Source: Chinchilla lanigera (taxonomy: Eukaryota; Chordata; Mammalia; Rodentia; Chinchillidae). From it: a DNA stretch of 64,000 nt. The DNA lies in assembly GCF_000276665.1 (NCBI RefSeq), contig NW_004955425.1:24300717-24364716 (forward strand), in the 5' to 3' direction. Shown here piece by piece: positions 35,884 through 48,636 of the stretch (positions are counted from its first letter, which is position 1; every line of letters begins with the position of its first letter). The notes below the pieces were generated by a model, which was given only the letters and a program-made list of their open reading frames with translations, searched no databases and was not told where the DNA came from. The position numbers and the translations under genes were made by a program.

Positions 35884-35897
35884 AATACTGAAAGGAA

Positions 35898-36741
35898 ATG
35901 CATTAACTTGCTAATTATAACTTTGTCTCTCTTTGACACTAGGGTACTAGATAAAAATACATTTAATTTATAATAGGAATGGAAGGTGGTAAGGGGGAAA
36001 AGGGTACCACTGACTTAGTTGGAAATAAACAGAAACATAAATATACAATATCACAAGGCCAAAAAAGGAGCGCTAAAAGATCACCTAGTCCCAAAGTTCT
36101 GTTTCCTATCTAAGTCAAGGAAGTTACTTTCCCAACACCACTACACTGAGTGTCCATGGCTCAAAGAACATAGATTTTCCGAGTTAAAGAGCCATCTTTC
36201 CACTTTACCATACTATCTCGCCTCTAACTAGGCACTTAAAAAGTAAACCCCTTATCAATGGTAAGCATTCTAGACTGAGTTCCAGAGTTGTGCTGTCAAT
36301 TCCTTTTTAGTGATGCTGAATCCTCCCTGTATCCAAGTTAAGACGGCTTTCAACCTAAGAATTCAGCACGTCATGGAAGAAAGAAATTAAAACATTGCAT
36401 CACGTCCCAATGAGGTAAGAAAGAGACCTAGTCTTATTAAGAGAATGAAAAGCAATTGAGTTTCTAGGGATGGCTCCACTCTGGTTTTATGAAAGAAAAG
36501 GTAGGAAACCAGGTGACCTAGCTTTCTCTTAGCCTTTTATATTAGTAGCAGGCAGGGCTCCCAGGGGAGGAGTTCGAATTCCGATTCGATAATCTGAGAA
36601 CAAAGCACACCATCCCATGCCCTATGCGGATGATTTCATTGTAAACATGGAAGATCTTAGATTCCCTGGGTTGCATTCTTTTGTGATCAATTCTTCTTTA
36701 GTGACATAAACAGATAAGTTAAAACAATGGATCTCAAAGTT
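35898..36741. other. Unique intronic sequence
   Basis: Nothing recognised except a 17-bp direct repeat (agttaaaacaatggatc at 36717-36733 and 36738-36754). Confidence 0.4.
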
Positions 36742-36744
36742 AAA

Positions 36745-36928
36745 ACAATGGATCATCCCCAAAGCAGCAGCCTCAGGAACACTCTGAACTTGTTAGAAAC
36801 GAAAAGTCTCAAACCCAATCCAGACCTGTAGAATCAGAAGTCCTGAGCATGGTACTTGGCAATCTGTGTTTCAATCAACTTTGCAGGTGACCCGAGGCAG
36901 CCAGCAGCTGAGAACAACTGCACTAGAG
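36745..36928. mobile_element. MER5A-type hAT-Charlie fossil
   Basis: cagcagcctcaggaacactc, gaacttgttagaaacgaaaa, ctgtagaatcagaagtcctg, ggcaatctgtgtttcaatca and a closing gctgagaacaactg. This is the order of a MER5-family MITE. Confidence 0.8.
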
Positions 36929-37454
36929 CAATCCAGAATGTCGCCGTGCCATGTGCCGACAGAGACTGCACTCACACAGCCACTCTGCTTTCTCCACAGG
37001 GAATCTGAAACTTGCACAAATCCGCAAGTTTATCCAAGTTAGATCACCTTCTGGCAAACGACGATGGCAGACGCTGCCTAAAAGTGAGTCATTTCCAAAA
37101 GTATGGAGGAGTTTTATGAAGACAGAATTTATGACTCACTCTTCTATTGTTTAAATGGACAGCTAGTTCTATCCATTACAAATTAGATTTTGCCTGCTTT
37201 TTGCCAGTGAAAGAAACCATAACAGAAAATAAAGAAGAGAGAAATGGGAAATACTGATGTGAGTCGTATCTCGAAGCTGGCCTGATTGATGGGACTGGTG
37301 CACCCAGCCATGGCCCTGTAACACTGCATCATTAAGGACCTGGGCCCAGCACTAAGTAAGACACAGACCCAGACAAGTAATTGACTTCCCAGCATCCCTA
37401 CTGTAGTTAGAAGGACAAGAAACCCAAATCATATTTTTTTAAAAAACATTTTTA
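36929..37454. other. Unique intronic sequence
   Basis: No recognised feature. Confidence 0.35.
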
Positions 37455-39335
37455 CTAGGAAGAAAAGTGAAAAATACCTAAGGCATCAAAATCAATGGGT
37501 GCTCCCACTTTAAAGATAGAAAAGACTGACAAAACACTGATGAAAGAACTTGGAAAGAACAGAGAGAAATGGACAGGTCACCATGTTCACAGCCAAGAGG
37601 ACTCAACACAGTTAAGATGTCAGCTCCCTTCAAGTTGAACTACAAGTATAACGCAATGCCAACCAAACTCTCAGCAGATTTTTTCCAAGGTATAGACAAG
37701 GCAGTAATAAACTTTATGGAAAGATAAAGGGCTTAAATCATTCAAATGATTTTGAAAACAAATTAGGGGATTTGTACTACCCAGTATTAAGACTTACCAC
37801 AGCAATGACAAAGGGACAGACACATAGATCAATGGAAAAGAACAGAGTCCAGAAGTAGAAGCACAAAAACATGGCCAAGTGACTTCTGACCAAAGGAACA
37901 AAGGCAAGTCAGTGGAGGAAGGCCAGTGTTCTCAACAAACGATGTTGGCACTATCAGAGATCCACACGCAAATCACAACCAACCCTCAATCTGCACTTAA
38001 ATCTTATACAAAGATGTTCTCAAACTATTTAACAGACCTAAGTGTAAAACATAAAAGTCTATAAACTCCTAGAAGAAAATACTGAGGGAATCTTTATGGC
38101 CATGGATTAGACAAATAGTTTTTATGTATGATACCAAAAGCCAAAACATAAAAAAAAAATTGATAAATTGAACTTCATCAAAATTAAAGACACGTGCTCT
38201 GTGAAAAACCCTGTTAAGAAAATGAAAGACAAGCTACAGACTCAAAGAAAATACCGGCATTTCATAGACCTAGCGAAGGACTTGGATCCAAATGTACAAA
38301 GAACTCACAAGACTCAGCAATAGCATAGAAAAGCCTAATTTTAAAAACAGGCAAAGGATTTAAGTAGACACTTTACCAAGTGAGCACATGAAAAGATGTG
38401 CCACACAAAATGATAAATCGCAATGAGATTAATACCACACGCCTACCAGAATGGCTAAAACAAAATACTTGACAATGCCAAGTCAAAGTTCTCCTACATT
38501 GCTGGCAGAGAAACATAATGGTACAGCCATCCTGGAAAACGGTTTGTTGGTGATTTCCTTTAATGTTAACCCTGTTTCCCATGTGGCCCAGCAGTCTTAC
38601 TCCTACGTATCTTATCTTAGTTACTTTTCTCTCGTTGCTGGGACAAAATACCCAATGCCCAAAATTAAGGAAGGAAAGGCTTATTTAGCTCACAGTTTGT
38701 GAAGGTTTCAGTCCATAATCAACTGGCTCCAGGGCAGAGTAGCAACAGTTCAAAGTGGCAGAAGACAGTAAAAACAACAAAAGCAAAAGTGGGGTGGGGA
38801 GCAAGCCTCTTTTCCTCCTCTATATTGTAAGCAGGCTACTGTCCTCAGATGAGTATAGCGCTCACACCATCTCCATGTCCTCCTCTTGCACAGAAAAAAG
38901 ATGTATACAAGGCCAGGACCCTGGCCCTCTGCTGAGTTGCTTAGTTAAGTGTCTAAACTTCTCAAGTTGACACAGTGTATCAACTGTTGCAGAATTTTTT
39001 ATTCTAGAGAAGTAAAAAAAATTCACACAAAACCGTGCACATGAGTATTGTACATGCTGAGTAAAAGAAGCCAATATTAAAAGTTTACACACTTTGTAAT
39101 TCCATTCAAATTATACTACAGAAAAAGGAAAACTACAGATCCGTAGTTGTCAAGGGTAACGGGAGAGAGAGGATTGTGTTGGATGACAAAGAAGTGTCAC
39201 AGGAAGATTTTGGGGAATGATACAATACTTCTCAATCTTTTCTACGGCAGCAGTTATACCAATACATGCACTTTACAAGTTTACAATATATGCACTAAAA
39301 AGTGAAATTTAATGTACATAAACTTAAAAATAATA
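37455..39335 (+). mobile_element. Old LINE-1 ORF2 end and 3' region, interrupted by an LTR
   Basis: Sense L1 text in order: caatgccaaccaaactctca, aataaactttatggaaagat, catagatcaatggaaaagaa, gaacttcatcaaaattaaag, aaaacaggcaaaggatttaa, cctaccagaatggctaaaac and tacagccatcctggaaaacg. After a MaLR LTR (about 38608-38990) it resumes with gagtaaaagaagccaatatt and ttgtaattccattcaaatta. Many stops; inactive. It runs against IQGAP2 transcription. Confidence 0.88.
38608..38990 (-). mobile_element. MaLR-type LTR inserted in the L1
   Basis: cttagttacttttctctcgt, tgctgggacaaaatacccaa, ggaaggaaaggcttatttag and gtttcagtccataatcaact. The L1 sequence is continuous on either side of it. The distal part is shortened and the exact outer edge is uncertain. 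Confidence 0.65.
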
Positions 39336-40422
39336 GCTAGGAATGAATGGGAAACAGGGTTGTGTCGGGTTTGTTAGGCTGGTAGACTCACTTCCTCTGG
39401 TGTGCAAACAGATCTTATTTGCAAAATGATAAATTTCCAATGGGAATTTCACAAAGTTTTACACATGCATAAACCCAAAACTTGAAACTCAATCATAGTA
39501 ATTTATTAATATTAATGCTGGACCCAAAAGTCATTCTTGATTAACTAAATTCAAACTCAAAAATTTAAAGTTCTCTCGGTGAACCTTTATTCCCCTAAAA
39601 GTTGGAAATCAGATGAAGACATTGAAATTAATCTCTTCTGTGTTTCTCTCAACTTCATCAATAATTGTTGATAGACAGATGGCAACTTCAAAGGGACCTG
39701 GGGCAAGTAACCTCTGTCTAATTGCTCCCGCACATGAACAGAAAGAATCACTATATACAGAGGTACATCACCCTTGAAATCCCAAACTCTTCCTGCCTCT
39801 TTTCTTCCATGTCTGCCATCTTCTGCTAATGGTCACACTGCTATTTTAGCGAATTCCTACTATAAAACTGGTACTTTGGATAAGGTTTGAAAATTGTATT
39901 TATTTTTAATTGGCAAATAATAATTTTATATGTTTATGGGGTCCAACAGAATCTTTAATAGAAGTACACAATGTAGAAAGATTCAATCAAACTAATTAAG
40001 ATATCTATCTCCTCGCCAACTTACCTTTCTTGTGTCTGTGAGGAGAAGACAGATTTTGATTTAACCCTTCTAGGAGTTTATTTCCAGGTAAGGAAACCAC
40101 TCACCAATAACACAACTCAGTAGGTGACAGATCTAACTTGTAGTTACTGCTCCACAATTCTCTCCCCAGTCTTCACCAACTTCTCCAGTAAAATAATAAT
40201 CATGAAAATCTCTGCTTTACATTGTCGTCTCATGTGCTTAACAGTTGAAATAGTTCCAGAAATACAACAAACTAGGATGTAAAAGCAAGCAAAGCCAGCA
40301 CTCACAGCATACATATTGTCTGCATGTTCACAGAAACTCATTACAAACTGAAGAGGTGAACACACTTAAACAGAATAGATTTGGGGGCAACAGTGAGCAG
40401 GTTTCAAAGCAGCCTGTGAGTG
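39336..40422. other. AT-rich intronic sequence
   Basis: A weak L1-like stretch lies at about 39885-40045 (ggcaaataataattttatat, gtttatggggtccaacagaa). Otherwise nothing recognised. Confidence 0.35.
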
Positions 40423-40518
40423 GGGCTGGGAGAGTGGCTCACTGACGGTGTTTGCCTAGCTCCATGGCACCACCAAAAAGGCACATGCCTAGCTCCATGG
40501 CACCACCAAAGAGGCACA
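40423..40518 (+). repeat. ID-like SINE stub with a 33-bp tandem duplication
   Basis: Begins gtggggctgggagagtggct, cactgacggtgtttgcct as in ID, then a 33-bp unit (40453-40485) repeated at 40486-40518 with a single A-to-G difference. Each copy carries agctccatggcaccacc. Confidence 0.8.
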
Positions 40519-40533
40519 TGAAAAAAATTTTTT

Positions 40534-40598
40534 AAAAGGCTGGGAGTATAGCTTAGTGGGAAGGCCCTGGGTTCATCCCCCAATGCCAAAAAGAGAAA
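40534..40598 (+). repeat. ID SINE (short)
   Basis: aaggctgggagtatagctta, gtgggaaggccctgggttca and tcccccaatgcc, followed by an AAAAG/AAAAC-rich tail to about 40637. Confidence 0.82.
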
Positions 40599-40637
40599 AG
40601 AGAAAAGAAAAACCCAACAAAACCAAACAAAACCAAA

Positions 40638-42734
40638 CCCAAGCATTTACAAATGGAAATATCTTTGTCAATTTTTAAAATAATGTTTTCTAGCTCTGAA
40701 AGACAAAAACCAGGCACCAAAGTGTCCCTATAATTTTCTTCTCTGTAAAGTAGTACGACCTGGGGAACGATCCACTTGTAAATGTTCAAAGGTGTCCAAG
40801 CGCTGGCATGTCTGAAGAGCGCAGCTGCCACACGGCCCCCACCCTGGTCTGGGCCCTCTGCTCTACCTCAAAGCATTAAGACACTGGGCCACTTCTGCCT
40901 CTGCCCCCAGCCTTGTCTACAGAGTTCACTATAAAGCTCTGATGACCAACTAATACATTTGTTATCATGGAAACTTAAGAAATAACTTCAAATTCAACTG
41001 TAACCCAATACAGGAACTGAAAAAAAAAAAAGCCAGTGGCTATATTGTTGGAAGACAAATATCACAAGTTGACTTCATGACTTACAAGTCAAACAAATAC
41101 AAAAACTTAAAGTATGTATCAGCTGAAACTCTAAATAGGATGCTTTTCTCTCCTCAAAACAATAAAACATTAAAACAACCTAAATGCAGCTACAATGCAC
41201 TGTAGATTTATATTGTTACAGTTCACTAAAATCTTAAGCCTCTTGCCTACACACTTTTATTAAACTCTCTTTTATTAAAAAGACTAGCCACTCATTCCTC
41301 CGTGAGGATCTATATAGCTCTACGTCCGTCTCTGTTCTGACTTTCCTGCTGGTATTTCTCCTGACCTTTATTTTTAAAGGAACAAAACAAAACCAAACCA
41401 AAGAAAGAAAGAAAGAAAAGAAAACTGCTCTCCTTTTCTAAAAGCACAGCACATTCAGTATTTGGAGTCCTGCCATTTAACATCTGGACATTTCTCAAGT
41501 TGAAATTCAACTTGGTGAAATGTGCTTTGCTTAAACAACTTTTAAACCAAATAGGAAACAAATTTGTTCTTATAGATGCATATTTCTTTACTTTTTTATC
41601 ACCTCTGTCCTCAAGCTACATTCTTTGAAGTCAGTTATTTTTTCTCCAGCTGAACTGTCATGTGTCAGAGGCAATAACTGAGCTACTAAGTATTTCTTCC
41701 CAACCCTCTGGTTACTTGGGAGAAAGAAAAATACTTAGAGGATACATACAACTCATTGTCACTTAGTTGAAAATCTTTTACCAGAATCAAGCCACGAAAG
41801 ATTTAACAAAAATGACAAAAATTTTCAGAAGAAACACTGCTTAACAAAGTCTCCTTAAATTTCAAAGAATGTGAAAACTGTTATCAGGGCAACTTCATCA
41901 CGAAATCTCATGTTAAATCTCACGATAGCAAAGGCAACTACTCAGAATGCAACAAGGCTTTATTTTAGGAGGGCATGTGAACAAACGTTTGGTTGGTTCA
42001 AAATGCACTGGTTAAAAATTAATAGCAATCTAAACTCTGAGTTCAAGACACAGAGCACCCTAAACAAAAGTACAAACTCCAAGTAAGTGTGCCAGTGATA
42101 AAACACCATTAAATTAGTATTCTAATGTCAGAACCATCTCAGCTCTTGTACTGGGCATCACACTGACGGTCACAGGGGCAAGGGTCTCTCTTCCACTTCA
42201 CTTAGCAGCGGAGATCTGGGGTGGGGGGGACCAGGAAATACTGGTACCGAGTTTGCTTCAACACATTCTACTGGCCCATGGTATGTAAAACCTTTTGGCT
42301 TTGCAACTCAAAAACAAAAGTGAAGAGAATCCAACAAGCTCTTATCACAAATCATTTCTGATTTTAACAGCTGCATCTCTTCATGGATTATGAGCCACCT
42401 GAGAGAGAAACTGAGGCAGGAGAGGGACATGAAGGTAATTTGCTAGGGATTGGTGCAGCAGGCTGCAGGGCAGGAAGAGGGATCTGTTGGCAGAGTTCAG
42501 GACAGGCTGGGAGGGACAGACTGAAGGTAGGCAGCCAGTAGACCACAGCTGGAAGAGGCCAGCAAGAACACACATGTGGACAAGTTCATCCACAAAGCTG
42601 GCAAACACTCAGGTGTTGGGGGAGGACAGGAGAATTTCAAAGATGACTGGTGTTTAAGGCCGGGGGTCTTAAATTTCTAAAATGAAGGAAATCCTGATTT
42701 TGGAGAGATAGGACTGGGACTTAGATTAACACCA
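40638..42734. other. AT-rich intronic sequence
   Basis: No gene recognised. There are short A-rich and GAAA runs near 41390-41425. Confidence 0.35.
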
Positions 42735-43010
42735 GCAACAAGTACTTTTGAGCAGCTTTAGGTTTACAGAAAAATTTTAAAGGAAAAGTACAGAATTCCC
42801 ATACACCCCTACCCTCAAGTATCCTATCATTAACATCTTGCATTGGTGTGGCTCTTTTTTTTACAAATGATAAGTCAATGTCAATGAATTATCCATTAAT
42901 TGGATACATGAAGGTCACTCTCTTGTGTCATACATCTTTGGGTTTTGGTAGAATGTCTTATCTCCACCACCGCAGTATCATATAGAGTCACTCACTGTGC
43001 TCCCCCATTC
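42735..43010 (-). mobile_element. LINE-1 3' UTR fragment (L1M type), antisense
   Basis: gagcagctttaggtttacag, aaaaattttaaaggaaaagt, acagaattcccatacacccc, cattaacatcttgcattggt and gcagtatcatatagagtcac follow the complement of an old mammalian L1 3' UTR. Confidence 0.7.
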
Positions 43011-43309
43011 ATTTCTCCCTCCTCCAAGATCCTGCACCCATGGACTTTTCCACTATCTCGAGTTTCACTTTTCCCACTGTCATCTAGTTGGAATTAATCA
43101 GCAGCCCTTGCAGAGCTCAGCTTTTAGATGGCTCTCTGGCCCAACAGATTCTCCTTGCTTTTTCACTGAGTTGGATCAGTACACTGGTAGCTTATCTAAA
43201 TGATAAGAAGTTAATAAACTTCAGTACCATATATGAGTTTTATAAGGAATCCTAGGAATTTTAAACATACACCAACCATTTTAAGTGTTTGAATAGGCTA
43301 GATTGTACA

Positions 43310-43515
43310 ATGGTCCAGACCAGCACCCTACTGAGAGTGATGCGGTAGTGGTAGACCTGGTTCAAACCAAGAGCTTTCCTGCGAGCTCTGACCCTGAGCA
43401 AGTTAATCCTGAAATCTCAGAGGTTCTTACCAATGTATTTTGGGAATAATATCATATTCCTTAAATGAGCACTGTATGGACTGATGTAATATGTCTAAAG
43501 TATTTAACACTCTTG
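43310..43515 (+). repeat. MIR SINE (decayed)
   Basis: ggtagtggtagacctggttc, gagctctgaccctgagcaag, ttaatcctgaaatctcag and taatatgtctaaagtattta follow the MIR order. Confidence 0.6.
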
Positions 43516-44390
43516 GCACAAGAAGCTGCCCTCATAAGATGGTCATTACTTATGTTTCAAGATCTCTGTAAGTTTTCTAGCAATGAAGAAGCATTAAAAC
43601 TAGCCAGGATTATGAGAGCTCAGATGCAATATTTTTTTTCAAAATCATACACAGTAAACAGTTGTTTGAGGCAAAACACTGCGATTGGTAAGAAAAGTTT
43701 TTTTTCTGAAAATAATGACTTTGATAAACCATGCATGTGAAAATCAGTGAGTCACAGCTAGGTAATATCTGAGAAGCATTCTGGCCTCACTATTGTTCCA
43801 ACTACCTTTCCTTGCCTAATTTAAGACACTACCACACCCTGAAGTTTGGTTTTTTTTTTTTCTTTTTGAGATGGGGTTTTGGTAAGTTGCTCTGGCTGAG
43901 CTCAGACTTGGATCCTCCTGCCTCTAAAGTTTGGTTTCTTTAGAGACTGACACTAATGAGTGCAACTTATCTCTTAAAAGTCACCAATAAAGGAAGCAAT
44001 GTAAAGCTTTTGATCTCAGGTCAGTACAGAGAGGAATCATGAATTTATGAAGACTTGAGGTTCCTACGGGCTTTTATGGTCTTCAAGGACACAAAAGCCT
44101 TACACAAGGTGCAAATGCCACAGTTCATTCTTACACCTGTGTTTCTGGAAATCTCAGCAATTGCCTTGGACTAGGATTTGAGACCTTTTTATGTCTTTCG
44201 ACTAAGTGTTACTAATCAAGTTCCGTCTTCACGTAATTTGTGTCTCTAACACAGACAATGAAAAGAGTAAGAAACAAAAGAATCCATCTCCAAGTTATCT
44301 GAAATGTAATATGTTCTCAGATTAAGGATTTATATGAAAGGACTATATACAAATCATCTATACAGATGTATTAATTTAAGAAAGATTTGA
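43516..44390. other. AT-rich intronic sequence containing one SINE fragment
   Basis: Apart from the B1 fragment at 43849-43930, nothing recognised. Confidence 0.35.
43849..43930 (-). repeat. B1-type SINE fragment
   Basis: T-run, then tttttgagatggggttttgg, taagttgctctggctgagct and ggatcctcctgcctcta. Confidence 0.7.
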
Positions 44391-44440
44391 GTGTGTATGT
44401 GTGTGTGTGTGTGTGTGTATGTACGCTAGGGACTAGCGTG
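44391..44440. repeat. (GT)n microsatellite
   Basis: gt run with at interruptions. gctagggact occurs at 44425-44434 and again at 44451-44460. Confidence 0.9.
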
Positions 44441-44520
44441 TGTGTGTTTTGCTAGGGACTGAAGCCAGGGCCTCACACATGCCACACAAGCACTGTACCA
44501 CTGAATTACATCCCAGGCCA
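44441..44520 (-). repeat. ID SINE
   Basis: ttttgctagggactgaagcc, agggcctcacacatgccaca and taccactgaattacatccca. Confidence 0.85.
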
Positions 44521-44969
44521 AGAAAAACACTTCCTTATTGCAGCTCCCAATTCTACATTGGAAAACTCAACAACAATTTCATTTAACATTCAACAAAGTA
44601 AAGAAACATAAGAAAATTAATTATTTAAATATAATCAATATAAAAAAGCAGCTCTTTACTGAATCCCACCAACTTTAAGATATGCAAACTTACTAGCAGC
44701 TCTCGGGAAATGTTTGTGGGAAGGATGCTGTCATTCACTGCGCGTTGACTGTCTACCACCCCAGAGCTCTGTGCATACATACCTTATGTGCAGTACTGTG
44801 AGCTAACCCACCTCTGTTCTCAGAGAATAAACACCGTGAAATGAGAACAAGGGGTCCCAAAAGAAACTGGCCAGTACTGCAACAGACACAGTTTGTGAGG
44901 TGCAGCGGGGCCTTACTTTTCCCCACTCACCACTGCCACCACTGTTACTGGTAGTCCTTCTCTCCATCG

Positions 44970-45530
44970 TTTGTCATGCCTGCCTAGCACCCCACTGGTC
45001 GGTGAGATTAAATACAGCAGCTGTTTGTGTCATTTTCAATTCTCCACTGTAATAAGCGATGTTGTGATAGGTAGGTGGTATTTACTGTACCTGAGATTAT
45101 TTCCTTGGGCAAAGTTTAAGGAGATCCGGATCTTTACAGACATAGATAGGTATCTCAAACTGTTTACCAAAAGCGTTCTCATAGAGCACAGTCACCGATG
45201 TGGCCATGGATGCCTATTTCCCCAAAACTGCAAGAGGATCCTGATTATTAAAGCAGAGAGTAAATATGTGCAGGGCCTGTATGTGTGTACTTCTGCTGCA
45301 TTTTATTAAATTAACAAGTAAGGAAGGCAGCTAGCTGGTTTATGTCATTTGTGGTACTGCGCCTGTGGGGAAGCTTTTCAGTTTTACTTTTCTGTTTGTT
45401 GGCTATTCCTGTTCTTTGTCCACACAACTACTTGATGTGTTGTATTTTTTCTGTAAACGCGTATGCCTATCATTTGCTCTTTATTCACTCTTAGCACTGT
45501 TTCCACCCTAGTACAAGTAGGTGGTCTAGG
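44970..45530 (-). mobile_element. Possible old LINE fragment, antisense
   Basis: tctccactgtaataagcgat, gattatttccttgggcaaag, aaactgtttaccaaaagcgt and tgttggctattcctgttctt run in the order of the complement of an L1-like ORF2 end. Heavily decayed. Confidence 0.4.
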
Positions 45531-45654
45531 TGCCTCATCTTTGTGTCCCATTCCATTCTTCCTTTTTTATTCAGGTCATAGTTTAGAACTTTCTCTAATT
45601 TCTCAAAAAATCAGACATGCCCAAGATTTACTTTAACACTGTCTTACATGTGAT

Positions 45655-46132
45655 ATCTTAATCAGCTTTTTGTTGCTGTGACAAAATACCTAAGAAAATC
45701 AATTTAAAAGTGGAAAGATTAATTTCAGTTCACAGTTTCAGAGGGTTCAGTCTATGATTACTTGGCTCCATTGTTTATGGCCCTTAGTGAGGCAGACCAT
45801 GACAGCAGGGACCACATAGCAAAGCAAAGCTGCTCACTCATGGCAGCTGGAAAGCACTGAGAAAGTAAGCAGGACAGAGAGGAAGGGGTTGGAGATGGGT
45901 CTCACCCCAGTGACCTACCTCCTCCAAGTAGGCCCCACAATGTCACGTTTCCACCATCTCCATATACCATTAAGTTATGAACCTATCAATGGATTACTCT
46001 ATTGATGAGATCACAGCTCTCATGGTCCAATCACTTCCCCAAACCCCCACTTCTGCACAGTTTTTCCCTGGGTGCCATGCCTTCAACAATGAGCTCTCAG
46101 GGGACATTTCAGTTCTATCTAACCCAGATCTT
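45655..46132 (-). mobile_element. MaLR-type solo LTR
   Basis: cttaatcagctttttgttgc, tgtgacaaaatacctaagaa, cagtttcagagggttcagtc, ccccagtgacctacctcctc, gttatgaacctatcaatgga, ccaatcacttccccaaaccc and gacatttcagttctatctaa. The most complete copy of this LTR family in the window. Confidence 0.72.
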
Positions 46133-46499
46133 CTATTTTACCCTCCCCTTCTTCTTTGTTTACTTCTAAAAGGTGTTCTTGCTCCAATATGGTTAAAACT
46201 CTTCCGCTAAAAGCCAAGAGCCTGTGCTCTTTCCCAGTCCTGTCACAGCAAACCCCACCCCACTCTACAGTGATGTTTATCACGGCAACGGACAAGTGGA
46301 GGGTTCGTTCTGCATGTGGCCTTCTGGAGCAACAGCTGTTCAACTTTCTTGATCTCATACCCCTATCAGTAAAAATATTCTAGAAACATACCTGATTATT
46401 TTTAAACTGCAAATATCTACTGCACTTAGCAGAGTAGTTCTACTAACACAGCTTCACTCCCAGACTCCTAGAGAGTAAAAGCCTGCTTATTACCAGTTG

Positions 46500-46565
46500 C
46501 ATTAGCACGTTATTACATGGATCCCTGTTTCCATATCTGTGAAACAGGGATAACAGTATCCACCT
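46500..46565 (+). repeat. MIR SINE fragment
   Basis: ttccatatctgtgaaacagg and gataacagtatccacctcat match the MIR 3' core, directly followed by an AT-rich tract. Confidence 0.65.
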
Positions 46566-46770
46566 CATATGTTTTTATGAATTATTATTAATATATTATT
46601 ATCAATAACATATTTTATGAATCATTATTAATAATATATTATTATCTATATATTAATTATTAGTAATGTATTAATTAAATATAATTATTAAGAATATATT
46701 ATTAACAATATATTGGAGATAATTATTATTAATTATTATTAATATATTATGTATTAATGTACATAAAGCA
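46566..46770. repeat. Degenerate ATTATTAAT-type AT-rich tandem tract
   Basis: About 200 bp made almost only of A and T in variations of attattaat/atatattatt. Easily unwound DNA; may act as an attachment or fragile tract. Confidence 0.85.
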
Positions 46771-47883
46771 CTTAAATAATTCTTCATACACAGAGAGAGC
46801 AATGTAAGTGGTTGTTGTTGCTACTGTACATTAATATTGTCTACATTTTAAAAATTCACTTTTTAAGGAGTATTTTTTATATAAAAATTGAGCAGAAGGT
46901 ATAGGCTTCCACATACTCCAGTTTCCGTACATGCTCAGCCTCCTCCATTATCAGCAACCTACACCAGAATGGTAAAAATCTGTATAATTGATGATGCTTT
47001 ATTGACTTATCATTGCCACCCAAATCCACAGCTTACATTAAGGGCTCACTCTTGACACTACATTTTATGGGTTTAGACAGACAGGTAAGGACAGATATTT
47101 CCCACTGGAGCACACTGTACAGGCATCTCACAACCCTACAAATCCTTTCTGCTCTGCTTACTCATCCCTCACTCTCCCGACCCCTGGCAACCACCAATCT
47201 TTCCGCTGCCTCTGTACTTCGCCTGTTCCCAAATGTCATACATTTACACTCAAACAGTAGGCAACTTGTCCCAACTGGCTTCTTTCACTTAGCAAGATGC
47301 ATTTGTTTTTTCCATGACTTTTCATGGCTTGGTTCTTTTTAGTGCTGAATAATATCCCATTGTCTGGAAGTACTATAGTTGATCTATTTACCTACCAAGA
47401 GATATGTTGATTGCTTCCAAATTTGGGCAACTGTGAATCAACTTGCTATAAACATCTGTGTGTGTGCTGTGAATGTGCATGCGTGTGTGTGCGTGCACAT
47501 GCATATGTGTGCATAGATGTAAGTTTTCAACTCAGTTTGGGTAAATGCCAAGGAGCACTATTGCTGGATTATTTTGTCTGTGTGTGTTTAGTTCTATGAG
47601 AAGATGTTGACCTGTCTTCCCAAGTGGCTCTACAATTTTGTGTCCCCATGAGCAGTAAATGAGAGTTCTTGTTGTTCTCCATCCTCATCAGCATTTGATT
47701 TTGTCACTGTTTTGGATTTTGGATGTTCTCAGAGATGTGTAGTAAGGTCTCTCACTGTTGTTTTAATTTGCATTTCCCTAGTGATACAGGATGTAGGCAA
47801 TCTTTTCATGTGCTTATTTGCATCTATATGTCTTTTTTAGTGAGATGTCTGTACCTCTTTGGCACAGATGTTTTCCTATGGAG

Positions 47884-47985
47884 GTTTCTGGGTTTTGTTT
47901 TGTATTTTGGTACTGAGAATCAAACTCAGGACCTTGTGCTTCCCAGCCAGGCGCTGTGCCTCTGAGCTATATCCCCAGTCCCTCT
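47884..47985 (-). repeat. ID SINE inserted in L1
   Basis: gtattttggtactgagaatc, aaactcaggaccttgtgctt and cctctgagctatatccccag. Flanked by tatggag at 47877-47883 and 47986-47992. Confidence 0.9.
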
Positions 47986-48205
47986 TATGGAGTTTTAAGA
48001 GTTCTTTATGTATTTTGTGGAACAGTCCTTTATTTAGTAAGTCTTTTAGAAATATTCTCTACCAATCTGTTCCTTATCCTTTCAGTCTCTTTACCCTGTC
48101 TTTCACAAAGCAGAAAAATTTACTTTTAATACAGTATATTTTATCATTTATTCTTTCCATGGATCATGCCTTTGATGATATCACCTAGATTTTCTCCTGT
48201 GTTAT

Positions 48206-48636
48206 TTTCTTAGTTACTTTTCTCATTGCTGAAACAAAATACCTGACACCAAAGTTAAAGGAGGAAAGGTTATGGTAGTTCACAGTTCACAGAGGTTTCA
48301 GTCTGTAATCTGGCTCCAAAGCAGGGTGGCATGGCAGACAGGAGGGTCGTGCCAACCTGGGTGGGCAAGAGGCAGCAGAGGACAAGCAGCAGCAACAGCA
48401 AGAGACAAGGAGGGACCCTCTTTCTGCCCCTTACATCCTAGCCAGGCTACCTGGGTGGGTAGCACTCACACCCAGCCTTAAGTTGGGACAGCCTTAATCC
48501 TAGCATTGAACCATGAATCAATCCCAGCATCATAACCTTGACCCCAGCCACACATATCCTAGCTCCAGCCACCTCTGACATGCCTCATCTATGACTGCAT
48601 AAGGCTTTGGCGGGCATCTAGGTACAAACTATAACA
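48206..48636 (-). mobile_element. MaLR-type solo LTR inserted in L1, with a 5-bp target duplication
   Basis: ttcttagttacttttctcat, tgctgaaacaaaatacctga, gttcacagaggtttcagtct, and a far end ctaggtacaaactataaca. gttat is duplicated at 48201-48205 and 48637-48641, the 5-bp size usual for this class. Confidence 0.78.
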
